Position numbers and translations under genes: made by a program
In this document: positions 8,884 to 16,671 of the stretch, piece by piece
Numbering within the stretch: position 1 is the stretch's first letter
Layout of the letters: every line of letters begins with the position of its first letter
Source: Acidimicrobiia bacterium
Lineage (GTDB): Bacteria > Actinomycetota > Acidimicrobiia > Spongiisociales > UBA5794
Length of the DNA stretch: 64,000 nucleotides
Assembly (NCBI GenBank): GCA_026985095.1
Contig: JALSQW010000029.1
Location: 1-64,000, forward strand
Direction of reading: 5' to 3'
The notes under the pieces: model-generated
The model's database searches: none
Seen by the model: the letters and a program-made list of their open reading frames with translations, nothing else
Told to the model about the DNA's origin: nothing

Positions 8884-8957
8884 GGCGGAGTAGCTCAGAC
8901 GGTGAGAGCGCTCGACTCATAATCGAGAGGTCGGCGGTTCGAGTCCGCCCTCCGCTA
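8884..8957 (+). tRNA. tRNA-Met, elongator type (anticodon CAT)
   Basis: 74 bases. Anticodon stem CTCGA/TCGAG encloses CAT at 8918-8920. It lacks the GGG/CCC anticodon-stem pairs of initiator tRNA. CAT could also be a lysidine-modified tRNA-Ile, but Thr-Met directly before tuf/rpmG is the usual actinobacterial order. The first acceptor pair is G-T. Confidence 0.88.
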
Positions 8958-8997
8958 CGGACCAACGCAACCGACAACCGACCAGCTCGGAGGAGCA

Positions 8998-10204
8998 GCA
9001 CCATGGCGAAGGCGAAGTTTGAGCGGACGAAGCCGCATGTGAATATCGGGACGATGGGTCATATCGATCATGGGAAGACGACGTTGACGGCGGCGATCAC
9101 GAAGGTGTTGGCTGAGCGGGGTGAGGGGTCGACGGAGTTCACGGCGTTCGATGAGATCGATAAGGCGCCTGAGGAGCGTGAGCGGGGGATCACGATCGCG
9201 ATCGCGCATGTGGAGTATGAGACGCCGAATCGTCATTATGCGCATGTGGATATGCCGGGGCATGCGGATTATGTGAAGAACATGATCACGGGTGCGGCGC
9301 AGGTGGATGGGGCGATCTTGGTGGTGTCGGCGGCGGATGGTCCGATGCCGCAGACGCGTGAGCATGTGTTGTTGGCGCGTCAGGTGGGGGTTCCGTACAT
9401 CGTGGTGTTCATGAACAAGGTGGACATGGTCGATGATGAGGAGCTTCTGGATCTGGTGGAGTTGGAGGTTCGGGATCTGTTGACCGAGTATGAGTTCCCC
9501 GGTGATGAGGTGCCGGTGGTGCGGGGGTCGGCGTTGAAGGCGTTGGAGGGGGATGCGGAGGCGGCGGCGCAGATCGTGGCGTTGATGGAGGCGGTGGATT
9601 CGTATGTGCCTGAGCCGGTGCGGGAGACCGACAAGCCGTTCTTGATGCCGATCGAGGATGTGTTCTCGATCACGGGTCGGGGGACGGTGGTGACGGGCCG
9701 GGTGGAGCAGGGGACGCTGCATGTGGGGGATCAGGTGGAGATCGTGGGGATCCGTGATCTGCAGACGACGACGGTGACGGGGATCGAGATGTTCCGGAAG
9801 CTGTTGGATGAGGCGCAGGCTGGGGACAATGTGGGGTTGTTGTTGCGGGGGATCGGGAAGGATGATGTGGAGCGGGGTCAGGTGGTGGCGGCTCCGGGGT
9901 CGATCACGCCGCATACCGAGTTCGAGGCGCAGGTGTATGTGTTGACCAAGGAGGAGGGTGGTCGGCACAATCCGTTCTTCGATGGGTATCGGCCGCAGTT
10001 CTATTTCCGGACGACGGATGTGACCGGGACGGTGCATCTGCCGGAGGGGGCTGAGATGGTGATGCCGGGGGACAATACGGAGATGCGGGTGGAGTTGATC
10101 GCGCCGATCGCGATGGATGAGGGGTTGCGGTTCGCGATCCGTGAGGGTGGCCGGACCGTGGGTGCGGGTCGGGTCACCAAGATCATCAAGTAACCGGGCT
10201 GAAC
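8998..10204 (+). repeat. 1207-bp direct repeat, copy 1 (tuf)
   Basis: Identical by eye to 28041-29247, from five bases before the ATG to eleven bases after the stop codon. The flanks diverge at once on both sides. The exact overlap with the gene indicates gene conversion between the two tuf copies. Confidence 0.9.
9003..10193 (+). CDS. tuf: Elongation factor Tu, copy 1
   Basis: 396 residues. EF-Tu delivers aminoacyl-tRNA to the ribosome as a GTP complex. Motifs: G1 GHIDHGKT, G3 DMPGH, G4 NKVD, then domains 2 and 3 ending [11 protein letters not shown]. The ATG follows GGAGGAG. It sits 45 bases after tRNA-Met and before rpmG, the classical tufB position (tRNA-tuf-secE-nusG). Protein and DNA are identical to the second copy. 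Codon usage is odd: Asp is mostly GAT, His CAT, Tyr TAT, and Gly/Arg/Leu/Val/Thr/Pro/Ala mostly end in G, whereas neighbours overwhelmingly use C-ending codons. Long reading frames on the opposite strand are a by-product of this bias. Confidence 0.97.
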   Translation: MAKAKFERTKPHVNIGTMGHIDHGKTTLTAAITKVLAERGEGSTEFTAFDEIDKAPEERERGITIAIAHVEYETPNRHYAHVDMPGHADYVKNMITGAAQVDGAILVVSAADGPMPQTREHVLLARQVGVPYIVVFMNKVDMVDDEELLDLVELEVRDLLTEYEFPGDEVPVVRGSALKALEGDAEAAAQIVALMEAVDSYVPEPVRETDKPFLMPIEDVFSITGRGTVVTGRVEQGTLHVGDQVEIVGIRDLQTTTVTGIEMFRKLLDEAQAGDNVGLLLRGIGKDDVERGQVVAAPGSITPHTEFEAQVYVLTKEEGGRHNPFFDGYRPQFYFRTTDVTGTVHLPEGAEMVMPGDNTEMRVELIAPIAMDEGLRFAIREGGRTVGAGRVTKIIK

Positions 10205-10232
10205 CCCGACACGACGACGAAAGAGTCAGGCC

Positions 10233-10394
10233 ATGGCCTCAGACAAGCGACCGCCGATCACCCTCGCGTGCGAGGAATGCAAACGGCGCAACTACGTGAC
10301 CACGAAGAACAAGACCAACACGCGCGAGCGGCTCGAGCTGAAGAAGTACTGCCGGTGGTGCCGCAAGCACACGCCGCACAAAGAGACCCGGTGA
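10233..10394 (+). CDS. rpmG: 50S ribosomal protein L33 (zinc-binding form)
   Basis: 53 residues, at the short end of the family. Two CxxC pairs (CEEC, residues 13-16, and CRWC, about 42-45) form the zinc-ribbon of C+ L33. It lies 39 bases after tuf and is followed by a strong hairpin, so it is probably the last gene of the tRNA-tuf unit. rpmG before secE-nusG is the usual actinobacterial place. Confidence 0.94.
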   Translation: MASDKRPPITLACEECKRRNYVTTKNKTNTRERLELKKYCRWCRKHTPHKETR

Positions 10395-10404
10395 TCGGGT
10401 CCGA

Positions 10405-10437
10405 CGATGGGGGCCGGCGATCCGCCGGCCCCCATCG
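10405..10437 (+). terminator. Hairpin terminator after rpmG
   Basis: Perfect 15-bp stem (10405-10419 with 10423-10437) and a 3-base loop, 10 bases past the stop codon. No U-tract. Confidence 0.78.
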
Positions 10438-10489
10438 CGTCCGCAGCCCGGCGGCGTCGGCCGTGCGGCTCGTCGGCGGGTCGATGCGG

Positions 10490-10495
10490 TAGCCT
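10490..10495 (+). promoter_or_regulatory. -10-like TAGCCT, likely leaderless promoter of the dehydratase-sigma-anti-sigma operon
   Basis: TAGCCT is six bases before the ATG of the MaoC-type gene, with no Shine-Dalgarno. The -35 region is GC-rich without a TTGACA-like match, so an alternative sigma factor, perhaps the one encoded in this operon, is possible. Confidence 0.38.
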
Positions 10496-10501
10496 GCGCC
10501 G

Positions 10502-11398
10502 ATGCTGCCCGACGAGCGACTCACCCCCGCCGACGTGGAAGGCCTCACCCTCGGGCCCGTCGTGACGCGTCCAGATCCCGAACGGATCGAGGCGTTCGTG
10601 GCGGCCACTGGCGACGATCCGGAACGCTGGGCGGGAGCTGCGCCTCCGGGCTACGCCGCGGCGCTCCTGTTCCGGGTCGCCGGAGGGTTCCTGTGGGATC
10701 CCCGGCTCAGCGACGAGCGACGAACGCTCCTCCACGTCGACCAGGAGTTCGGTTTCCGTCGCCCGATCCCCGTCGGGGTCGACCTGGCGGTGACCGGCAC
10801 CGTCCAGCGGGTCCGCCGCCGTGGGGAGGCGTCGTTCGTGACGTTCGTGGCGGAGGTGCGCGACGGCGCCGATGTGGTGTTGGGGAGCCGGTCCACGTTC
10901 CTCATGTCCCCCGAGGCCGCTTCCGATCCCGGTCCCGATCCGGGTGAGCCGCCTGCGGTCGAGCGTGGGATCACCGAGGTGCCCGAGGCGGTCACGCTCG
11001 ATCGGCTCTCGTCGGGTGTCTCGCTGGCGAAGTCGGCCAGCCGGGAGGACCTTGTCCGCTACGCCGCGGCCACCGGCGACCTCAACCCGATCCACTGGGA
11101 TCACGACGCGGCCAGGGACGCCGGGCTCCCCGGCGTGGTCGTCCACGGGCTCCTCCTGCATTCGTGGATGTCGCAGCTCGCGTCCGTAGCGTCGCGGGAG
11201 GAGCAACCCATCGTGTTCATGAAGACGCGGTTCCGTCAGCCCCTGCGACCGGCCCAGCAGGCGACCGTGACGGCCGGACTCAAGGAGCTGGCCCACGACG
11301 GGAAGGACGCGGCGTTGGCGCTGGCCGTCGAATCCGGCGGCGAGACCCTCGTCTCGGCGGCGGCCACGGTCCGCCTCCACACCGACGTAACCCGATGA
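10502..11398 (+). CDS. Double hot-dog (MaoC-type) hydroxyacyl dehydratase, HadA-HadB-like fusion
   Basis: 298 residues: an N-terminal MaoC-like half (about 1-140) and a C-terminal half with the hydratase-2 motif GDLNPIH, giving catalytic Asp193 and His198. In mycobacteria the separate hadA and hadB genes, dehydratases of fatty-acid synthase II, lie at this same place between rpmG and secE, so this is probably the fused counterpart acting on (3R)-hydroxyacyl-ACP or -CoA. Substrate is inferred. The stop codon overlaps the start of the sigma factor gene (ATGA), so translation is coupled. Confidence 0.86.
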   Translation: MLPDERLTPADVEGLTLGPVVTRPDPERIEAFVAATGDDPERWAGAAPPGYAAALLFRVAGGFLWDPRLSDERRTLLHVDQEFGFRRPIPVGVDLAVTGTVQRVRRRGEASFVTFVAEVRDGADVVLGSRSTFLMSPEAASDPGPDPGEPPAVERGITEVPEAVTLDRLSSGVSLAKSASREDLVRYAAATGDLNPIHWDHDAARDAGLPGVVVHGLLLHSWMSQLASVASREEQPIVFMKTRFRQPLRPAQQATVTAGLKELAHDGKDAALALAVESGGETLVSAAATVRLHTDVTR

Positions 11399-11967
11399 CC
11401 GTCGAGGGGGTCGGATCGGTCGAAACCGGGGCCCTCGTCGCCCAGGCCCAGGCCGGGGACGCGAGGGCCTTCGGGGAGCTGATGACGAGACACCGCGCGG
11501 AGGTGTACGCCGTGGCGTTGCGGATGGTGGCGGATCGAGAGATGGCCGCCGATGTCACCCAGGAGGCGTTCGTCCGCGCCTGGCGAGGCCTTCCCCGTTT
11601 CCGTGGGGAGAGCCGGTTCTCGACCTGGATCCACCGCATCGCGATCAACGTCTCGCTCGATCATCGCAAGCGCAAGAACCGGGAACGGACGACCTCGATC
11701 GATCACCCGTCGGTGCCCGAGCCCACCGACGGGGGCCTCACGCCGGAGCGGGCGGCGGAGAGCGTCGCCCTCCGCGACGATCTCGAGGCGGCGCTGCGGG
11801 CGCTGCCGGACGACGCCCGCACCGTCGTCGTGCTCAAGGACGTGCACGGGTGGTCCCACGGCGAGATCGCCGAGCATCTCGGGATCACCGTGACCGCAGC
11901 AAAGGTCCGGCTGCACCGTGCGCGCAAGCAGCTCCGCTCGATGCTGTGGCCCAAGGTCCGGCCATGA
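11395..11967 (+). CDS. ECF-family RNA polymerase sigma factor
   Basis: 190 residues. Region 2 is seen at about 20-85 (core-binding DVTQEAFVRAWRGLPRF, then FSTWIHRIAINVSLD), a linker follows, then region 4 (LRALPDDARTVVVLKDVHG, helix-turn-helix to about 180). The start ATG overlaps the previous stop codon by ATGA, and the stop overlaps the next start the same way, forming a three-gene translationally coupled unit. The partner anti-sigma is encoded immediately downstream, as usual for this class. The regulon is unknown. Confidence 0.93.
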   Translation: MTVEGVGSVETGALVAQAQAGDARAFGELMTRHRAEVYAVALRMVADREMAADVTQEAFVRAWRGLPRFRGESRFSTWIHRIAINVSLDHRKRKNRERTTSIDHPSVPEPTDGGLTPERAAESVALRDDLEAALRALPDDARTVVVLKDVHGWSHGEIAEHLGITVTAAKVRLHRARKQLRSMLWPKVRP

Positions 11968-12269
11968 GCGGCGGTCTCCGTCCCGGCTGCAGGGTGGTCT
12001 CGTCGATGTTGCCATGGCTCGAGGACACCGACGCCGTGGAGCGCCTCCTCGGGGGCCACGTGAGGACCTGCCTGCGCTGTCAGGCAGAACAGGCCCGATA
12101 CCGTGCGCTTCGTCGACGGATGGCGGGTCTCGACCTGCCCGTCCCCGCTGCGACGCTCCGGCCGACCCCACGACGCAGAGTGTTCCGAGGTCTTGCGGGC
12201 GCCGCGGTCGTGGCCGCGGCGTTCGGTACGGCCGCCGTGGTCGGCTACCGGCGGGCTCGGGTCGCGTGA
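11964..12269 (+). CDS. Zinc-finger anti-sigma factor, membrane-anchored
   Basis: 101 residues. The ZAS motif H-x3-C-x2-C is present (His32, Cys36, Cys39; HVRTCLRC), with Cys9 as a possible fourth ligand. A single C-terminal transmembrane helix (about 73-95) ends in YRRARVA with almost nothing outside, so a large extracytoplasmic sensor domain is absent. Such proteins hold ECF sigma factors inactive. Overlap with the sigma gene supports pairing. The ATG at 11964 is chosen because of the ATGA coupling. Confidence 0.85.
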   Translation: MSGGLRPGCRVVSSMLPWLEDTDAVERLLGGHVRTCLRCQAEQARYRALRRRMAGLDLPVPAATLRPTPRRRVFRGLAGAAVVAAAFGTAAVVGYRRARVA

Positions 12270-12357
12270 TCACCGGGCGTGGGCGGTCCGGCGCCGTCGA
12301 GGGCATCGGGGTGTCCGATCGGGGAAGGTTCCGGGAACCCGACGGGCATCGACGAGG

Positions 12358-12387
12358 TTTACACTTCGAGAGGACGACTCATATACT
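12358..12387 (+). promoter_or_regulatory. Promoter for tRNA-Trp-secE-nusG (TTTACA-18-TATACT)
   Basis: TTTACA at 12358-12363 and TATACT at 12382-12387 with an 18-bp spacer. The tRNA begins 26 bases after the -10. It is one of the best sigma-70-like matches in the window. Confidence 0.75.
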
Positions 12388-12412
12388 CCCGCTGCGGGCC
12401 CCGGCCGCCCGG

Positions 12413-12486
12413 AGGGGTGTAGCTCCAACTGGCAGAGCGCCGGTCTCCAAAACCGGAAGTTGTGGGTTCGAGTCCCGCCACCCCTG
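12413..12486 (+). tRNA. tRNA-Trp (anticodon CCA)
   Basis: 74 bases. Acceptor AGGGGTG pairs with CACCCCT; anticodon stem CCGGT/ACCGG with CCA at 12447-12449; discriminator G. Lies 22 bases before secE, the usual actinobacterial arrangement. Confidence 0.95.
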
Positions 12487-12507
12487 CAACCCAGGAGGGA
12501 TGTAAAC

Positions 12508-12792
12508 GTGAATCGCGAGATGCGTCGGCTTCAGGCGAAAGAAGAAGAGCGCGCCAAGAAGCGGCGCCAGGACCGGTCGCGCCCCACCAAGAAGGAGCGG
12601 ACCTCCGTCCAGCAGTTCGTTCGCGAGGTGCGCCAGGAACTCAAGAAGGTCGCATGGCCCTCCCGTCAGGAGCTGATCACCTACACCGCCGTCGTGTTCC
12701 TGGTGACGACCACGCTCACCTTGCTGATCTTCGGTCTGGATTGGGCGTTCAACAAGACGATCTTCACGTTCCTCGAGAACGCGGCGGTCTGA
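12508..12792 (+). CDS. secE: Preprotein translocase subunit SecE
   Basis: 94 residues from GTG, preceded by AGGAGGG at 8-base spacing. A basic N-terminal region (about 1-40, KKRRQDRSRPTKKER), the conserved amphipathic helix with ELKKVAWPSRQEL, and one transmembrane segment (about 60-80) are typical of single-span SecE. It clamps SecY in the translocon. An ATG-TAA pair between the Shine-Dalgarno and the GTG cannot be the start. nusG follows after 4 bases. Confidence 0.93.
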   Translation: MNREMRRLQAKEEERAKKRRQDRSRPTKKERTSVQQFVREVRQELKKVAWPSRQELITYTAVVFLVTTTLTLLIFGLDWAFNKTIFTFLENAAV

Positions 12793-12796
12793 CGCG

Positions 12797-13477
12797 ATGG
12801 AAGAGACGATGACCCAGGACGCGATCTCGGGCGCGGGCGACAAGGAACCGGACGCGACGTCCGAGGCGGACGCCCAGGACGCGGCGGTCGAGGAACCGGC
12901 GGCCGTCGAGGAGCCCCCCAAGCCCCTCAGCCCCTATGACCTGCCGGGTTCGTGGTACGTGGTGCACTCGTACTCGGGATACGAGAACAAGGTCAAGGCC
13001 AACCTCGAGACGCGGGTCAAGTCGATGCACCTCGAGGACAAGATCTTCGACGTCGTGATCCCGATGGAGGACGTCGTCGAGTACAAGGGCGGCAAGAAGG
13101 TCACGGTCCAGCGGAAGAAGTTCCCCGGCTACATCCTCGTGCGGCTCTACATGGACGACGATTCGTGGTACGCCGTGCGCAACACGCCGGGCGTCACCGG
13201 CTTCGTCGGATCCGGCACCAAGCCGACGCCGTTGTCACGGCGGGAGGTGGAACGGATCCTCGGTGTCTCCAAGGAGGAGGGCAAGAAGGAGAAGCCCACG
13301 TTCAAGCCCCTCTGGGAGGTCGGCGAGACCGTGCGGGTGGTCGAAGGCCCCTTCGCCGACTTCAACGGCGTCATCGAAGATATCAACGTCGACCAGTCGA
13401 AGGTCCGCGTGCTCGTGGACATCTTCGGCCGGGAGACCCCGGTCGAACTCAACTTCGACCAGATCGTCAAGTACTGA
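12797..13477 (+). CDS. nusG: Transcription termination/antitermination factor NusG
   Basis: 226 residues. After an acidic, disordered N-terminal extension of about 45 residues rich in Asp, Glu and Ala, the NGN domain begins at WYVVHSYSGYENKVKANL and the KOW domain at VGETVRVVEGPFADFNG. NusG binds the RNA polymerase clamp and couples it to Rho or the ribosome. Acidic N-terminal extensions are common in actinobacterial NusG. Confidence 0.96.
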   Translation: MEETMTQDAISGAGDKEPDATSEADAQDAAVEEPAAVEEPPKPLSPYDLPGSWYVVHSYSGYENKVKANLETRVKSMHLEDKIFDVVIPMEDVVEYKGGKKVTVQRKKFPGYILVRLYMDDDSWYAVRNTPGVTGFVGSGTKPTPLSRREVERILGVSKEEGKKEKPTFKPLWEVGETVRVVEGPFADFNGVIEDINVDQSKVRVLVDIFGRETPVELNFDQIVKY

Positions 13478-13508
13478 TCCAGTGAGCTGATCAAGCGAGG
13501 TTCCCCCG

Positions 13509-13937
13509 ATGGGTCGAAAGAAACTGATGACCGTGCTCAAGCTGCAGATCCCCGCGGGTCAGGCCAGCCCGGCTCCGCCGGTGGGTCCCGCGCTGGGCCA
13601 GCATGGCGTCAACATCATGGACTTCGTCCAGGCCTACAACAACGCGACGGCGTCGCAGGCCGGGACGATCATCCCGGTCGAGATCTCCATCTACGAGGAT
13701 CGCTCGTTCACGTTCGTCACCAAGACACCACCGGCGGCGGTGTTGCTCAGGCAGGCGGCGAAGGTCGAGAAGGGATCGCCGGAGCCGCACAAGGTGAAGG
13801 TGGGGACGGTCACCAAGGAGCAGGTGCGACAGATCGCCGAGACCAAGATGCCCGACCTCAACGCCAACGACATCGACGCGGCCATGAAGATCGTGGCGGG
13901 CACGGCCCGCTCGATGGGCATCGACGTCGTCGACTAG
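13509..13937 (+). CDS. rplK: 50S ribosomal protein L11
   Basis: 142 residues, normal length. It begins [19 protein letters not shown] and contains the proline-rich linker ([13 protein letters not shown]) and C-terminal rRNA-binding domain ([14 protein letters not shown] region). L11 with 23S rRNA forms the GTPase-associated centre, the thiopeptide target. It lies 31 bases after nusG and 85 before rplA. Confidence 0.97.
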   Translation: MGRKKLMTVLKLQIPAGQASPAPPVGPALGQHGVNIMDFVQAYNNATASQAGTIIPVEISIYEDRSFTFVTKTPPAAVLLRQAAKVEKGSPEPHKVKVGTVTKEQVRQIAETKMPDLNANDIDAAMKIVAGTARSMGIDVVD

Positions 13938-14022
13938 GCGAGGCAGTCAGCAAGCGCCCCCGAGGGGCGATCGATCGGTGGGAGGGATCCGATGGGATCC
14001 CGCTCGGACCACGGAGGTGAGC

Positions 14023-14739
14023 ATGAAGAAATCGAAGAAGCGACTCGACGCCGAGCGTCGCTACGACAAGCACACGGCGTACGCTCCCGAAGACGCCCTC
14101 GGGCTGGTGAAGGACCTGGCGTACGCGAACTTCGACGAGAGCGTCGATGTCGCGTTCCAGCTGGGGATCGACCCCCGTCAGGCGGACCAGATCGTCCGGG
14201 GGACCGTGTCCCTCCCCCACGGGACGGGCAAGGACGTTCGCGTGGCGGTGTTCGCCGAGAGCGACAAGGCCCGCGAGGCCGAGGAGGCCGGCGCCGACAT
14301 CGTCGGCGGCAAGGAACTGGCCGATGCCATCACGTCGGGGGCTCAACCGCTCGACTTCGACGTCGTCGTGGCGACCCCGGACATGATGCCGGTGGTCGGC
14401 AAGTTGGGCCCCGTCCTCGGCCCTCGGGGGTTGATGCCGAACCCGAAGTCCGGCACGGTCACCCAGGACGTCGGCAAGACCGTGGCGGCCTTCAAGGCCG
14501 GACGGGTCGAGTACCGCAACGACCGCTACGGCAACGTCCACGTGCCGATCGGCCGGGTGTCGTTCCCCCTCGAGGACCTGGTCGACAACCTGGTGGCCAT
14601 CTCCACCGAGGTGATCCGCGGCCGTCCCGCAGCGGCGAAGGGGCAGTATCTGCGCAAGGTCGCGGTGTCCTCGACGATGGGTCCGGGCGTGGCGATCGAC
14701 ACCGGTCAGCTCGAAGCCCTCGTCAAGGCGCGACGCTGA
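14023..14739 (+). CDS. rplA: 50S ribosomal protein L1
   Basis: 238 residues from an ATG preceded by GGAGGTG. The two-domain L1 core is seen, with the hallmark [20 protein letters not shown] and the C-terminal [15 protein letters not shown]1 forms the mobile stalk at the E site and in many bacteria represses its own mRNA. Upstream in-frame start codons exist but lack the conserved N-terminus and a ribosome site. Confidence 0.97.
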   Translation: MKKSKKRLDAERRYDKHTAYAPEDALGLVKDLAYANFDESVDVAFQLGIDPRQADQIVRGTVSLPHGTGKDVRVAVFAESDKAREAEEAGADIVGGKELADAITSGAQPLDFDVVVATPDMMPVVGKLGPVLGPRGLMPNPKSGTVTQDVGKTVAAFKAGRVEYRNDRYGNVHVPIGRVSFPLEDLVDNLVAISTEVIRGRPAAAKGQYLRKVAVSSTMGPGVAIDTGQLEALVKARR

Positions 14740-14790
14740 GAGGTGACCATCCTCGGCGAGGACCTGCGCGCCAGGCGCGCGGGAAACCCG

Positions 14791-14819
14791 TTGCATCCGG
14801 CTCCGAGTTCGGTCATACT
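14791..14819 (+). promoter_or_regulatory. Promoter for the rplJL leader (TTGCAT-17-CATACT)
   Basis: TTGCAT at 14791-14796 and CATACT at 14814-14819, 17-bp spacer. Transcription from here would give a leader of about 465 bases before rplJ. Confidence 0.65.
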
Positions 14820-15031
14820 CGGGGTACATAACGGAGGTACCCGGCGCCGGTGGCAGGGACGATCCACCACCGTTCCCGAGAGCGGATCGCGATCATCCCG
14901 GTTCACGGTCGACCGGCCCCTACCCCGGTCGGCCCACGGGATGGACCGAGTAGATGGCTTCCTGGCCCGCCGTCTGCCCGAATCCTCATAGAGCGATCCG
15001 TTCTCCCGGTACCGGCGAACCTCCGTTTGGC

Positions 15032-15064
15032 GCTCGTGCCCGGCTCCACCAGCCGGGCACGAGC
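15032..15064 (+). terminator. Terminator-like hairpin inside the rplJ leader
   Basis: Perfect 14-bp stem (15032-15045 with 15051-15064) and a 5-base loop, followed by CGTTCTG. It could end read-through from rplKA or act as an attenuator of the leader transcript. Confidence 0.6.
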
Positions 15065-15178
15065 CGTTCTGGGAGCGTGGCCCATTCGATCGCCGTCGCG
15101 CTACACTGCCGTTCGCACGAACCCCATACCGACCCGAGACCGTCGGTGGTCATCGACCCCAATGCCGTGATCGCGGCG

Positions 15179-15240
15179 CCGACGCAGGTCGTCCTTCCGA
15201 GGACCTCCGCCGTCTCGCGTCGGAGGTCCCGTTGCGTCGG
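15179..15240 (+). promoter_or_regulatory. Two-part stem-loop before rplJ, candidate L10 leader
   Basis: An outer 8-bp helix (15179-15186 with 15233-15240) and an inner perfect 9-bp helix (15201-15209 with 15221-15229) are separated by a strongly asymmetric internal loop (14 bases on one side, 3 on the other). An asymmetric loop is what the L10 binding site looks like in other bacteria. The rplJ start codon lies 51 bases further on. Confidence 0.5.
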
Positions 15241-15291
15241 GACGGCCGGGGTGAGGGCGAGACGACGAGCCCACCTGAGAAAGGACGACGC

Positions 15292-15981
15292 ATGCCACGG
15301 CCCGAGAAGGTCCAGGCGGTCGCCGAGATCAAGGAACGCCTCGAGGAGGCCAGCGCGGTCTTCCTCGCGGAGTTCGCTGGGCTGTCGGTGAAGGAGCAGC
15401 AGGAGCTCCGGCGCGGGCTGCGCGGCAACGACGCCGAGTTCAAGGTCGTCAAGATGACCTTGGCCAGGCGGGCCGCCGACGAGCTGGGTCTCGACGTCCT
15501 CGACGATCTGCTGACCGGACCGACGGGGCTGACCTTCGCGCAGGGCGATCCGGTGACCGCCGCCGCGGCGTTGGCGGACTTCGCCAAGACCCACGAGGCG
15601 CTCAAGGTGAAGGGCGGCCTCCTCGGAGGCGAGTTCCTCACCCCTGAGCGGGTCGGGGAGTTGGCGAAGATCGAGCCTCGTGAGGTGCTGCTGGCGAAGA
15701 TCGCCGGAGCGATGAAGGCGCCCCTGTCGCAGATGGCGGGCCTCCTCGCCGCCTTGCCGCGCAACGCGGCGACGGTGATGCAGCAGCTCTTGGAGATCAA
15801 GGAGCAGGAGGCGCCGACCACGGCCGCAGACGAGCCGGAGGCTGAAGCTGCCGAGCCGGAGGCTGAAGCTGGCGATGAGACGCCGGCCGAGGCCGCGCCC
15901 GCGGCGTCCGACGATGCTTCCGACACCGATGGCGAAGATCCCGACGGAACAACGGCCCCCGAGGCCGAGGAGGATGAGTGA
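15292..15981 (+). CDS. rplJ: 50S ribosomal protein L10 with acidic C-terminal extension
   Basis: 229 residues; the family usually has 165-180. The first 175 are a standard L10 ([21 protein letters not shown]-terminal helix that carries L12 dimers). The remaining 55 are almost only Glu, Asp, Ala, Pro, Thr, Ser and Gly and include a 7-residue tandem repeat ([14 protein letters not shown]). The ATG follows AAGGACG. L10 anchors the L7/L12 stalk. rplL follows after 2 bases. Confidence 0.95.
   Translation: MPRPEKVQAVAEIKERLEEASAVFLAEFAGLSVKEQQELRRGLRGNDAEFKVVKMTLARRAADELGLDVLDDLLTGPTGLTFAQGDPVTAAAALADFAKTHEALKVKGGLLGGEFLTPERVGELAKIEPREVLLAKIAGAMKAPLSQMAGLLAALPRNAATVMQQLLEIKEQEAPTTAADEPEAEAAEPEAEAGDETPAEAAPAASDDASDTDGEDPDGTTAPEAEEDE
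15832..15873 (+). repeat. 21-bp tandem repeat, two copies, in the rplJ tail
   Basis: 15832-15852 and 15853-15873 differ at one base. They encode EPEAEAA and EPEAEAG, suggesting that the acidic tail grew by slippage or duplication. Confidence 0.85.
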
Positions 15982-15983
15982 CG

Positions 15984-16373
15984 ATGGCGAAGATGACGAC
16001 CGACGAGTTGCTTGGCGTCTTCGAGGAGATGACGGTTCTCGAACTGTCGGAGTTCCTCAAGGCGTTCGAGGAGAAGTTCGATGTGACCGCAGCCGCCCCG
16101 ATGGCGGTCGCCATGGCCCCCGCCGGGGGCGGCGAGGCCGGCGGCGGAGCCGCCGAGGAGAAGGACGAGTTCGACGTCGTGCTGACCTCGGCGGGCGACA
16201 AGAAGATCCAGGTCATCAAGGAGGTTCGCTCCCTGACCAACCTCGGTCTCAAGGAAGCCAAGGCCCTCGTCGACGGAGCGCCGGCCCCGGTGCTCGAAGG
16301 CGTCGACAAGGAGACCGCCGAGAAGGCCAAGGAGGCGCTCGAGGCCGCCGGCGGCAGCGTCGAGCTGAAGTAG
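15984..16373 (+). CDS. rplL: 50S ribosomal protein L7/L12
   Basis: 129 residues, normal length. N-terminal dimerisation domain ([20 protein letters not shown]), an Ala/Gly-rich hinge (about 40-58) and the C-terminal factor-binding domain ([20 protein letters not shown], ending AAGGSVELK). It recruits EF-G and EF-Tu. The ATG at 15984 is preferred over GTG at 15978 because the GGAGGA lies about 10 bases upstream of it. Confidence 0.96.
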   Translation: MAKMTTDELLGVFEEMTVLELSEFLKAFEEKFDVTAAAPMAVAMAPAGGGEAGGGAAEEKDEFDVVLTSAGDKKIQVIKEVRSLTNLGLKEAKALVDGAPAPVLEGVDKETAEKAKEALEAAGGSVELK

Positions 16374-16382
16374 CCGGGGGCG

Positions 16383-16413
16383 GGGAGTCGCCTGGATCGC
16401 CCAGGCGACTCCC
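16383..16413 (+). terminator. Terminator/attenuator hairpin between rplL and rpoB
   Basis: Perfect 13-bp stem (16383-16395 with 16401-16413), 5-base loop, no U-tract. In many bacteria partial termination here sets the ratio of L7/L12 to RNA polymerase. Confidence 0.72.
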
Positions 16414-16452
16414 GCGACCGCACCCGCCCCGGACGGGCCGGCAGAGAGGACC

Positions 16453-16482
16453 TTGACGACCACGCTCCCGAGGGTGTATCTT
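16453..16482 (+). promoter_or_regulatory. Promoter for rpoBC (TTGACG-18-TATCTT)
   Basis: TTGACG at 16453-16458, TATCTT at 16477-16482, 18-bp spacer, located after the rplL hairpin. It would give an rpoB leader of about 180 bases. An additional TAGTAT at 16559-16564 lacks a matching -35. No gene lies in the 298-bp gap. Confidence 0.68.
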
Positions 16483-16671
16483 CGATGGAGCAGTTGAAGA
16501 TGTTCCACACCTCTCCGCTGGAAGAGCCGGGGTAGCTATGCGCTATCCTGGCTTGTGCTAGTATCCTCCCCCTTGCCGTCCGATCCCTACCCGCGTCCGA
16601 TCTCGTCCCAGCCATCCGCCGATCGTGTGCCGTCCACGATCGATGCCCGTCACGAATAGGAGGAACCGCCC

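Larger units (their letters stand above)
14740..15291 (+). promoter_or_regulatory. Gene-free 552-bp region: promoter, long structured leader of rplJL
   Basis: No credible coding frame. In order it holds a promoter (14791-14819), a small hairpin (GGGTAC/GTACCC, 14822-14842), a long region without clear pairing, a 14-bp terminator-like hairpin (15032-15064), and a two-part stem-loop just before rplJ (15179-15240). In bacteria the rplJ leader is where the L10-L12 complex binds to repress the operon, so autoregulation here is expected by family knowledge, not shown. Confidence 0.6.

Noticed and set aside
8880-9002. Extension of the tuf frame through tRNA-Met
   Set aside because: The extension is the tRNA gene itself; EF-Tu starts at [12 protein letters not shown] with a GGAGGAG site.
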